Positions 16,841 through 24,127 of a stretch of DNA of 64,000 nt are shown piece after piece (the first letter of the stretch is position 1; each line of letters opens with the position of its first letter). The notes below the pieces were generated by a model, which was given only the letters and a program-made list of their open reading frames with translations, was not told the origin of the DNA and made no database searches. This DNA comes from Streptomyces ficellus (GTDB lineage: Bacteria > Actinomycetota > Actinomycetes > Streptomycetales > Streptomycetaceae): positions 6,758,001 through 6,822,000 of the forward strand of contig NZ_CP034279.1 of NCBI RefSeq assembly GCF_009739905.1, read 5' to 3'. Made by a program: the position numbers and the translations under genes.

Positions 16841-17998
16841 ATGCCCCGCACCACCGCCACCGCCCCCACCGCCCCCACCGTCACCGCCACCGCCGCCGTC
16901 GTGCGCGGCCCCGGCCACGCGTTCACCCTCGAGGAGGTACGGGTCGAGAAGCCCCGCCCGGACGAAGTCCTCGTCCGCGTCCGCGCCGCCGGCATCTGCC
17001 ACACCGACCTGAGTGTCCGGGCCGGACACACCCCCTTCCCACTGCCCGCCGTCCTCGGGCACGAGGGCACCGGCACCGTCGAAGCCGTCGGCGACGCCGT
17101 CACCTCCGTCGCGCCCGGGGACACCGTCGTGATGAGCTTCGCCTCGTGCGGGGCCTGCCCGGCGTGCCTCACGGGTCACCCGGTCAGGTGCGACCACTGG
17201 CCCGCGCTGAACCTGTTCGGCGGCAGCCGCCTCGACGGCAGCCCCACCCTGCGCGGGACCGGCCGGCACGCCGGCGCCCCCCTGCACGGCCACTTCTTCG
17301 GCCAGTCGTCGTTCGCGACGCTCGCCCTGGCCCCCGCCCGTGCCCTGGTGCCCGTGCCCGCCGACCTGCCGCCGCACGTCCTCGCCCCGTTCGGCTGCGG
17401 CGTCCAGACCGGGGCGGGCGCCGTGCTCAACGTGCTGCGCCCCGAACCGGGCCACACCCTCGTCGTGTACGGCACGGGTTCGGTGGGCCTGGCCGCCGTC
17501 ATGGCCGCCCGCCTCACGGCCGCCACCCGGGTCGTGGCGGTCGACCCCGACCCGGGACGCCGCGCCCTGGCCCTCCGGCTGGGCGCCACCGAGGCATTCG
17601 ACCCGGGCGAGGCCGACCCGCGGGCGGCGGTGCGGGACCTGACCGGTGGTCACGGGGCGGACCGCGCACTGGAGACGAGCGGCCTCCCCGGCGTACTGCG
17701 CCAGGCGGTGGACGGACTCGCCGTCGGGGGCGTGTGCGGCGTGGTCGGCGCGCCGCCCGCCGGGACGGACGTCCACCTGGACGTACCGCGGATGCTCGAC
17801 CGCGGCCCGCGGATCGTCGGGGTGAACCAGGGCGGTGTCGTGCCGCGCACGTTCATCCCGGCGTTGGTGGAGCTGTACCGGGCCGGGCGCCTGCCCGTCG
17901 ACGCGATCGTGGAGACGTTCCCGCTCGCCGCGATCGAGGAGGCCGCGGCAGCGGCGGCGGGCGGCAGGGTCGTCAAACCGGTCCTGACCATGCCCTGA
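16841..17998 (+). CDS. Zinc-dependent alcohol dehydrogenase (NAD(P)-dependent)
   Basis: A 385-residue medium-chain dehydrogenase: catalytic zinc residues in AGICHTD and LGHEGTGTVEAVGD, a structural zinc lobe SCGACPACLTGHPVRC, and the cofactor loop VVYGTGSVGLAAVM. The extended loop HFFGQSSFATLA and the IVGVNQGG region resemble class III-type and aryl-alcohol dehydrogenases. It is the last gene of the cyclitol operon, 19 bases after the GMC gene with GGAGG before the ATG. It probably interconverts a keto and hydroxyl group of the product. Confidence 0.88.
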   Translation: MPRTTATAPTAPTVTATAAVVRGPGHAFTLEEVRVEKPRPDEVLVRVRAAGICHTDLSVRAGHTPFPLPAVLGHEGTGTVEAVGDAVTSVAPGDTVVMSFASCGACPACLTGHPVRCDHWPALNLFGGSRLDGSPTLRGTGRHAGAPLHGHFFGQSSFATLALAPARALVPVPADLPPHVLAPFGCGVQTGAGAVLNVLRPEPGHTLVVYGTGSVGLAAVMAARLTAATRVVAVDPDPGRRALALRLGATEAFDPGEADPRAAVRDLTGGHGADRALETSGLPGVLRQAVDGLAVGGVCGVVGAPPAGTDVHLDVPRMLDRGPRIVGVNQGGVVPRTFIPALVELYRAGRLPVDAIVETFPLAAIEEAAAAAAGGRVVKPVLTMP

Positions 17999-18034
17999 TG
18001 CCCGGGTCTGGATGCCCGGGTCTGGATGCCCGGA
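17997..18034. repeat. 14-bp tandem repeat after the cyclitol operon
   Basis: The unit GATGCCCGGGTCTG occurs twice and is followed by a third partial copy GATGCCCGG, starting at the stop codon of the alcohol dehydrogenase. Each unit contains the self-complementary CCCGGG. It may be a terminator remnant or simple slippage. Confidence 0.6.
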
Positions 18035-18104
18035 AAATATGCCTCCGTCACGAAGATCACCTACCGTCGGTTCTGTGAGTGAAGAAGGCGAAACCCCGGA
18101 AGTC

Positions 18105-18764
18105 ATGGAGCGCCCCGTGCTCCGCACGCTCATCGTCGAGGACCACCCGCTGTTCCGGAACGGTCTGAAGTCCGCCCTGGAGAGCCTCGGCGAGGTCCTG
18201 GTGGTCGGTGAGGCCGAGACCGTGGCCGAAGTGCCCGACGCGGTGGGCCGGCACCGGCCGGACGTCGTCGTGATGGACCTGTCCCTCCCGGACGGCTCCG
18301 GCATCGAGGCGATCCGCCGGCTGGCCGAGCTCCACCCCGGCCTGCCCGTCCTCACCCTCACCATGTCGGACGACGACGGCGACCTGCTCGCCGCGCTCCA
18401 GGCGGGCGCGCGCGGGTACGTCGTCAAGGGCGCCAGCGCGGAGGAGGTGCTGCACGCCGTGCGTACCGTCGCGGCGGGCGGGGCCGTGTTCGGCGCCGGG
18501 GTCGCCGCCCGCCTGACGGGCCTGGTCTCCGGCAGCCGGCGCCGTGACGCCGAGCAGCTCTTCCCGGCGCTGACGGCGCGCGAGTGCGAGGTGCTGGAGT
18601 ACATCGCGCGCGGTTTCGACAACCGGCGCATCGCCCGCGAGCTGGTGCTGTCCGAGAAGACCGTGCGCAACCACATCACGCACATCTTCGAGAAGCTCCA
18701 CGTCGCCACCCGCGCCGAAGCCGTCGCCCGTGCCAGGGACGCCGGCCTCGGCGAGGACGCCTGA
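18105..18764 (+). CDS. NarL/FixJ-type response regulator
   Basis: A receiver domain (LRTLIVEDHPLFRNGLKSAL, phospho-aspartate in DVVVMDLSLPDG, lysine in YVVKGAS) is joined to a LuxR-type helix-turn-helix (LTARECEVLEYIARGFDNRR, IARELVLSEKTVRNHITHIF). The ATG at 18105 follows a GGAAG; a GTG at 18075 is an alternative that adds ten residues, and the frame is open from 18012. It is followed 159 bases later by its probable cognate kinase. It lies 3' of the cyclitol operon and 5' of a small peptide gene, either of which could be its target. Confidence 0.88.
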   Translation: MERPVLRTLIVEDHPLFRNGLKSALESLGEVLVVGEAETVAEVPDAVGRHRPDVVVMDLSLPDGSGIEAIRRLAELHPGLPVLTLTMSDDDGDLLAALQAGARGYVVKGASAEEVLHAVRTVAAGGAVFGAGVAARLTGLVSGSRRRDAEQLFPALTARECEVLEYIARGFDNRRIARELVLSEKTVRNHITHIFEKLHVATRAEAVARARDAGLGEDA

Positions 18765-18923
18765 CCCGCCCCCGCCGCCGCCCGTCTGCACCCCGCGCCG
18801 GGCTCGGCCAGGAACGCACATGGCGCGGCCGGGACCGGGCCGGGACCACGGCCTCATGCGACCGGGACAGCGGGCGGCCCACCCTTGAACGTCCACGGGA
18901 GCACCGACCGCGAGGAGCGTGAG

Positions 18924-21050
18924 ATGCCTCGACCGCCGACCACCAGGGGGACCCCGGTAGCCGGGCCCGCCGACCTTCCGGCCTACGTGGTCTGTGTGGC
19001 GGCGATGCTCTCCGGCTTCCTCTGGGTGACGCTCGTCCTCGTCCACCGCGACCACCCGGTCCTGGACGCCGTCAACCTCCACTACGCCGCGATCGCCGTC
19101 CTGCTGTCCATGGGGCTCGCCCTCTCGGGCATGGCCCTGCTCGCCCGCGGTTCCGGCCGCCCCCTCGGATGGCTGCTGCTGTCCACCGGCGGCATCTTCG
19201 CCGGCGGCGCCGCCCTGTCCCTGACGGCCGGGCTCATCGGCGTCGGGCCGGGCATCGCCACCGTCCTGGTCCTCGTCGACGTGGTGGGCTACGCCCTGTT
19301 CGGGACGGTCGTCTTCACGCTCCCGCTGTGGCTGCCCGACGGCCGCTGGCCGCGCGGCTGGGCCCGGGCGTACGTCATCGTCCTGGCGCTGTGGAGCCTC
19401 GCCCAGCAGGTGTACGAGTTCACCCAGCTCGACACCTGGTACGTCGACAACCCCCTCGCCGAGGGCGCCTGGGCCCGGGCCGGCCAGTGGGCGACGCCCG
19501 CGATGCTCCCGGCCATCGACTGGGTGCCGCCGATCGCCGCCGGCCTGCCCCTGGTGCTGCTGGCCGTCCGCCGGGTGCGCACGCCCGCCGCGGAGCGCCG
19601 GAACTTCGTCCTCGCCCTGCCCTACCTCGCATGGCTGGCCGTCATGTACTTCGGCGCCTACGCCGACGCCCCGCAGACCGTCGTCTTCGCCGTGCAGTAC
19701 GCCGGCGCGGCCATCTGGCCCGCCGCCCTCGCCTTCATCGACCTCCGCGAGCGGGCCTGGCACCTCGATCGTGCGGCCCGCCGCATCCTGACGGCCCTCC
19801 TGCTGACGTTCGTCCTGTTCCTGCTGTACGGCACCGCCGGGCTGCTTGTGTGGCACGCCGGGGCCCGCGAGCCCGAGGGGCCGCTGCTGCTGGCCGTCGC
19901 CGTCGCCCTGGTCATCGGCGCCCTGCTGCGCCCCACCGCCCGCTGGGCGTCCCGGGTCGTCGACCGTTACTACTACGGCGCCCGTGCCCAGCCGTACCAG
20001 GTGGTCCGGGACCTCGCCGACCGCCTCAGCAAGGCACCCGACCCGGGCGAGGCGCCGAGGCTGCTGTGCGCGACGGTCGTCCACACCCTCGGCCTGAGCG
20101 CCGCCGCGCTGACCGTGGACACCCACCACGGCCCGCGCGAACTGGTCGCCCTGGGCGAACCGGGACCGGCCCCCGAACACTTCCCGCTCTGCTACCGGGG
20201 CGAGGACATAGGCCGGCTCACCGTGCCCCCGCGCCCCGGTGAACTGGCGCTCGACCCGCAGGACCGGGAGGCCGTCCAGGTGCTCGCCGACCACGCCGCC
20301 CCGGCGATCGCGTCGATGCGGCTCTACGAGGACCTCCAGAGCAGCCGCGAGCAGATCATCCTCGCCCGCGAGGAGGAACGGCGCAGGCTGCGGCACGACC
20401 TCCACGACGGCCTCGGCCCCGCCCTGTCCGGCCTCCGCCTCCAGGTGGACGCCGTCCGCGGCACCGCCCGGCCCGACGTGGCCCGTCCGCTGCTCAAGGT
20501 CTCCGAGGGCATCGGGCGCGCCATCCGCGAGTTGCGGCACATCACGGACGGCCTGGCACCCGCCGCGCTGGACGGCGCGGACCTGTCCCGCGCCCTGCGC
20601 CAGCTCGCCGAGCACCTCAGCAGCCGCAGCCTGTGCATCTCCGTGACGGTTCGGCCCGACCCGCTGCCCCGGCTGTCCGCCGCCCTCGAAGTGGCGGTCT
20701 ACCGCATCACCGCCGAGGCGCTGAACAACGCGGTACGCCACTCCCGCGCCGACCACGCCCACGCCACGGTCACCGTCGCCGACGGGCAGGTCGGCGTCCA
20801 CGTCCACGACAACGGCGACGGGTTCCCGGACCACCAGCGGCACGCCGGGGTGGGGCTGCGGTCCATGGCGGAGCGTTCGGAGGAGCTCGGCGGCCGCTTC
20901 ACCCTCACCAGCACCGCCGACGGCACGGTCGTGCGGGCCGTGTTCCCGTCCCGCCCGGGCTCCGCCCCACCGGCCCGCCCGGCCGGGACAGGGACATCGT
21001 CGGGACCTGAGTCCCATGCGCCCGAGACACGGGACCGCTCAGACTCATGA
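18924..21050 (+). CDS. Membrane sensor histidine kinase (HisKA_3 type) with GAF-like domain
   Basis: About 708 residues from an ATG preceded by GAGGAG. The first ~340 residues contain roughly eight or more hydrophobic segments, a long membrane sensor reminiscent of ComP-type kinases. A soluble GAF-like region follows (DLADRLSKAPDPGEAPRLLC to LADHAAPAIASMRLYED). The phospho-acceptor helix is EEERRRLRHDLHDGLGPALS. The ATPase has EALNNAVRHSRA, DNGDGF and GVGLRSMAERSEELGG. It should phosphorylate the upstream response regulator. The extensive membrane sensor and the 52-residue peptide gene directly downstream suggest sensing of a membrane-associated or peptide signal. Confidence 0.88.
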   Translation: MPRPPTTRGTPVAGPADLPAYVVCVAAMLSGFLWVTLVLVHRDHPVLDAVNLHYAAIAVLLSMGLALSGMALLARGSGRPLGWLLLSTGGIFAGGAALSLTAGLIGVGPGIATVLVLVDVVGYALFGTVVFTLPLWLPDGRWPRGWARAYVIVLALWSLAQQVYEFTQLDTWYVDNPLAEGAWARAGQWATPAMLPAIDWVPPIAAGLPLVLLAVRRVRTPAAERRNFVLALPYLAWLAVMYFGAYADAPQTVVFAVQYAGAAIWPAALAFIDLRERAWHLDRAARRILTALLLTFVLFLLYGTAGLLVWHAGAREPEGPLLLAVAVALVIGALLRPTARWASRVVDRYYYGARAQPYQVVRDLADRLSKAPDPGEAPRLLCATVVHTLGLSAAALTVDTHHGPRELVALGEPGPAPEHFPLCYRGEDIGRLTVPPRPGELALDPQDREAVQVLADHAAPAIASMRLYEDLQSSREQIILAREEERRRLRHDLHDGLGPALSGLRLQVDAVRGTARPDVARPLLKVSEGIGRAIRELRHITDGLAPAALDGADLSRALRQLAEHLSSRSLCISVTVRPDPLPRLSAALEVAVYRITAEALNNAVRHSRADHAHATVTVADGQVGVHVHDNGDGFPDHQRHAGVGLRSMAERSEELGGRFTLTSTADGTVVRAVFPSRPGSAPPARPAGTGTSSGPESHAPETRDRSDS

Positions 21051-21107
21051 GGGTCGGGACATACCCGGCAGACCTAAGAAACCCGGCATCTTGAAGGAGA
21101 CTCCCTC

Positions 21108-21266
21108 ATGGCCTCCACCAGCCGCTCACGTTCCACGAAGGCCAAGGCGGCAGGCGCGGCAGCCGTCGCGGCGGCAGCCGCGATCATCCCCTGGGCCGTG
21201 CGCCGCATGCGCAAGCACGAGGGCGTCACCAAGACGCCCGGCTGCATACCGATCTGCAAGGGCTAG
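21108..21266 (+). CDS. 52-residue peptide with C-terminal two-cysteine motif
   Basis: Strong ribosome site AAGGAGA lies 8 bases before the ATG. The peptide has a basic, Ser-rich head (SRSRSTKAKAA), an Ala-rich hydrophobic stretch (AAAVAAAAAIIPWAV), a basic segment RRMRKHEGVTK and the tail TPGCIPICKG, with cysteines at 46 and 50. The basic-hydrophobic-polar order looks like a signal peptide or membrane anchor followed by a short exported tail that could form a disulfide or be modified. It starts 57 bases after the histidine kinase. MITE copy 2 begins right after its TAG stop. No known family is recognised. Confidence 0.6.
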   Translation: MASTSRSRSTKAKAAGAAAVAAAAAIIPWAVRRMRKHEGVTKTPGCIPICKG

Positions 21267-21435
21267 GTCGTGTCCGTCAGGTCTCGCCTGGCCCGTGACG
21301 CCCTGCACGCACTGTCGCCGCGTTGTCGTCGGTCGCCATGGCTCCGCCATGTCTCCCTCCTCCGCCTTGCGACAGCACGCACCGGACGCCACGGCCCCCG
21401 CCCTCCGGGCGGACGCCGATACTACTGGACACTCC
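21267..21435. mobile_element. MITE-like element, copy 2 (169 bp)
   Basis: Almost identical to 8193-8362, with a few substitutions (TCAGGTCTCG for TCAAGTCTCG; ACTACTGGACACTCC at the right end for CTACTTTCCGGACACTCC). Both flanks are CTAG (21263-21266 and 21436-21439), an intact 4-bp target duplication. The left CTAG supplies the TAG stop of the 52-residue peptide gene. Removing the element restores the same stop, so the gene was not altered. Confidence 0.8.
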
Positions 21436-21485
21436 CTAGGAAGGGCCAGGGATCCGGAGGGATCCACCGGAACACGCACCCCGAG

Positions 21486-21515
21486 CAGCGGGCCCGGAAC
21501 CGTCCGGGCCCGCTG
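21486..21515. terminator. Strong hairpin terminator
   Basis: A perfect 12-bp stem AGCGGGCCCGGA / TCCGGGCCCGCT with loop ACCG lies at 21487-21514 and extends one more pair outward. It sits just beyond the stop codon of the minus-strand GNAT gene and can also end transcription from the left. Confidence 0.75.
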
Positions 21516-22025
21516 TCATGCCGTCGGCGAACCGATCCTCCGGCGGAAGCAGACCCGGTCCTTCCCCGGCCCGTCGTAGTCACGGTGCACCGGCAGGCCC
21601 CCGACCTCGACGTCCCCTCCCACCGGGTCGAACCCCAGCGCCCGGTGGAAGGCGATGGACCCGGTGTTCCACGGGGTCGTCACCGCCCGCACCTCGCGCC
21701 GCCCCGCCTCGGCGGCCCGCTCGAAGAACGCCGAGTACAGGCCGCGGGCCAGCCCCCGGCCCCGCAGCGCGGGGTCGACCCCCACGAAGTGGATGTGGGC
21801 GTCCTCCTCGTTGTCGGCCGCGTGCAGCCCGATCAGGAACGCCTTGATGCCGGTGCTGTCCTCGGCCACCAGGCTGGTCCCCGCGAAGGAGTGCAGGAAC
21901 AGCCTCGGCAGCAGCAGGGACGGCTCCCGGGCCCCGGCGGGCGAACGCGATTCCCTGCGCCACCTCTGCGCGGACTCGACGAGGGCGCGGTGGTCGGACA
22001 CGCGCGCCCGGCGCATCATCGGCAT
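21516..22025 (-). CDS. GNAT-family N-acetyltransferase
   Basis: 169 residues with the acetyl-CoA loop HFVGVDPALRGRGLARGLYS (R-x-x-G-x-G/A) and the later VTTPWNTGSIAFHRALGFDP, typical of motif B of GNAT enzymes. The product is cytoplasmic; the substrate is unknown. It starts one base after the LysR gene ends, so both form an operon. A strong hairpin follows its stop. Confidence 0.88.
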   Translation of the reverse strand: MPMMRRARVSDHRALVESAQRWRRESRSPAGAREPSLLLPRLFLHSFAGTSLVAEDSTGIKAFLIGLHAADNEEDAHIHFVGVDPALRGRGLARGLYSAFFERAAEAGRREVRAVTTPWNTGSIAFHRALGFDPVGGDVEVGGLPVHRDYDGPGKDRVCFRRRIGSPTA

Positions 22026-22026
22026 G

Positions 22027-23001
22027 TCAATCCCCTTTGGACTCGGTGTGCCCGGTGTGCCACCAGTGAGGGTTCGGGTCGGTCCCTCCCACCCCCACCA
22101 TGCCGCCCACCGCGCGCCGCAGCACGGCGACCTCCGGTGTGTCGCGGCGTGCGGATGACCAGGCGAGCACCGCGGTGCACGGCGGCGCGTCCGACACGTC
22201 GACGTAGGCGATGCCCGGCCGGGGGAACAGGGCGCGGCAACTGGCCGAGACGAAACGCACCCCGAGCCCCTGTGCGACCGCCGAGATCCCCGCCTCGAAC
22301 GTCGTCGCCCGGTGCGCGGTGTACCCGACCGGCGCCCCGTCCGGGCGGGGATCCGCCGCCCAGAAGTCCCGCCACACCCGGGCCACCCGCGGTGAGGACC
22401 CGACGACCGGCAGGCCCGCCAGCTCCCCGTACGACACGGACGGCCGCCCCGCCAGCGGGTGACCCTCCCAGAGGCACACCACCTGACGCTCCGTCGCCAG
22501 CGGCAGCGTCTGGATCCCGGGAGGCATGGGCGCGTACGCCAGGACGGCGTCCACCCGGCCGTCGAACAGCGCGTCCGTCTGCTCCACGAAGTCCACCTCC
22601 CGCAGGTCGAGCTCCAGCCCCGGGTGGTGCTCCCTCAGCCGCTCGCCCAGGGCGGTGAGCACGGGCAGGGCGGTGACGTAGCAGCCGAGCACCACCCGCC
22701 CGGTCAGCGTCCTCGACCGCTCCCGCACCGCCTCGCGCAGCCGGTCGGTGGCCTCCACCACGGCCCGGACGCGGGGAAGCAGCGCCTCACCGGCGGCGGT
22801 GAGTTCCACGCGCCGGGTGGAGCGCTCCAGCAGGGCGACGCCCATCAGCTCCTCCAGCCTGCGGATCTGGCGGCTGAGCGCCGGCTGGCTGATGTACAGC
22901 CGGCCGGCGGCCCGGCCGAAGTGCAGCTCCTCCGCCAGTACGAGCAGCAGCCGCAGCTGGTGCACGCTCGGGTCAACACCGCCGGCCGGCTCGCCATCCA
23001 T
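22027..23001 (-). CDS. LysR-family transcriptional regulator
   Basis: 324 residues. The N-terminal helix-turn-helix reads QLRLLLVLAEELHFGRAAGR with ISQPALSRQIRRLEELMG. The effector domain begins at TGRVVLGCYVTALPVLTALG and has the two-lobed pattern of LysR inducer-binding domains. Divergent from the DUF4345 gene and upstream of the GNAT gene, it probably regulates both. A perfect palindrome ATACCGT-gg-ACGGTAT lies across its own start codon. Confidence 0.92.
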   Translation of the reverse strand: MDGEPAGGVDPSVHQLRLLLVLAEELHFGRAAGRLYISQPALSRQIRRLEELMGVALLERSTRRVELTAAGEALLPRVRAVVEATDRLREAVRERSRTLTGRVVLGCYVTALPVLTALGERLREHHPGLELDLREVDFVEQTDALFDGRVDAVLAYAPMPPGIQTLPLATERQVVCLWEGHPLAGRPSVSYGELAGLPVVGSSPRVARVWRDFWAADPRPDGAPVGYTAHRATTFEAGISAVAQGLGVRFVSASCRALFPRPGIAYVDVSDAPPCTAVLAWSSARRDTPEVAVLRRAVGGMVGVGGTDPNPHWWHTGHTESKGD

Positions 23002-23015
23002 ACCGTGGACGGTAT
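23000..23015. promoter_or_regulatory. Palindrome over the LysR start codon
   Basis: ATACCGT-GG-ACGGTAT is a perfect inverted repeat with 7-bp arms. It overlaps the LysR ATG (22999-23001) and lies about 105 bases before the divergent DUF4345 gene. It is a good candidate for autoregulation; LysR sites are usually T-N11-A dyads, which this satisfies loosely. Confidence 0.5.
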
Positions 23016-23120
23016 CAATGCGGCCGTACGGCGCATCAGTGACGGCTTCCCCGGCGGGGGCGCCCCGGCCGACGATGGAGTCCGCACACCGTGCCGTCGG
23101 TGGGCGGGTGAGGAGCCGTC

Positions 23121-23537
23121 ATGTCATCACGTCACGCCTTTCGTTGTGTCCTGGCGCTGCTCGCGCTGTTCGTCCTGGTCACCGGGGTGCTGGAGATCGC
23201 CGTCGGGCCGTCGCTGCTGCCCGGCGGCCCGGACGTCGACACCACCGTCGACAGCAACTACCGCTTCTTCGCCGGCATTTGGTGCAGCCTCGGCATCGTC
23301 CTGGCGGTCGCCGCCCGCGACCCCGGCGGCCACGCCACGCCCCTCCGGGCCGTCTTCGGCGCCGTGTTCCTCGGTGGCATCGCCCGCGGCGTCTCCTACC
23401 TCGACGTGGGCGCGCCGCACGCGCTGCACACGGCCTTCATCGGTGTCGAACTGCTCCTGCCCCCGCTGCTGCTGCTCTGGTACGGCCGCCTGTACGCCGC
23501 CTCCCGAGGGGTGCGGAGCGCGGGCCAGGAGCGGTAG
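23121..23537 (+). CDS. DUF4345-type membrane protein
   Basis: 138 residues with about four hydrophobic segments (VLALLALFVLVTGVLEIAVG; FFAGIWCSLGIVLAVAARD; AVFGAVFLGGIARGVSYLD; GVELLLPPLLLLWYGRL). The pattern of SNYRFFAGIWCSLG and ARGVSYLDVG matches DUF4345 proteins, a family of small integral membrane proteins of unknown function. Divergent from the LysR gene, which probably controls it. Confidence 0.8.
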   Translation: MSSRHAFRCVLALLALFVLVTGVLEIAVGPSLLPGGPDVDTTVDSNYRFFAGIWCSLGIVLAVAARDPGGHATPLRAVFGAVFLGGIARGVSYLDVGAPHALHTAFIGVELLLPPLLLLWYGRLYAASRGVRSAGQER

Positions 23538-23618
23538 ATTCGCCGCCGAGCCGGGCGCGTCCCACCGGGACACCCCGGACGCCGGAGCAGTGGTGTGGTG
23601 TGCGGAGGTAGGACGGCT

Positions 23619-24053
23619 GTGTTGTCGGTGGGCAGGATCCTCCGGTTCGACGAGGTCCGCGGTTACGGGTTCATCGTCCCCAGCGACGGGGGCGAGGACG
23701 TCTTCATGCACGCGAACGACCTGGTGAACGACAAGTGTCTGTACCAGGCGGGCCGCGAGGTCGAATTCCGGCTGGAGATGGGGGACAAGGGGCCCAAGGC
23801 CTCCGCCATCCGGCTCGTCCGGCGGCCGGCGGACGAGCCGGCCCACCCGTCGCCGAAGGCTCCGCGCGACGGCATCGGCGACCTCGGCGACCCGGACGAC
23901 GACACGCTCGACGTGCTGACCGACGGCGAGTTCCGCACGGAGCTGACGGAGGCCCTCATCGAGGCTGACGCCACGCTCACCACGGCCCAGCTGAAGCGCG
24001 TCCGCATCCGCGTCGCCGAACTGGCGCGCTCGCACGGCTGGGTGGAGGGCTGA
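23619..24053 (+). CDS. Cold-shock-domain protein with C-terminal extension
   Basis: The N-terminal ~65 residues are a cold-shock domain: VGRILRFDEVRGYGFIVPSD with the RNP1 core GYGFI and then EDVFMHANDL (RNP2). About 75 further residues follow, ending in a helical segment with TDGEFRTELTEALIEADATL. The start is the GTG at 23619, ten bases after GGAGG. It probably binds RNA or single-stranded DNA. The extended form with a conserved tail is common in Streptomyces and differs from the ~67-residue classic CspA. Confidence 0.85.
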   Translation: MLSVGRILRFDEVRGYGFIVPSDGGEDVFMHANDLVNDKCLYQAGREVEFRLEMGDKGPKASAIRLVRRPADEPAHPSPKAPRDGIGDLGDPDDDTLDVLTDGEFRTELTEALIEADATLTTAQLKRVRIRVAELARSHGWVEG

Positions 24054-24127
24054 CGCACCCGCGCGCCGCGCCCCCGAGGCCCGCCGCCTCCGCACAGGCC
24101 ACCCGCCCACGGAGACAGGAGTCCGCC

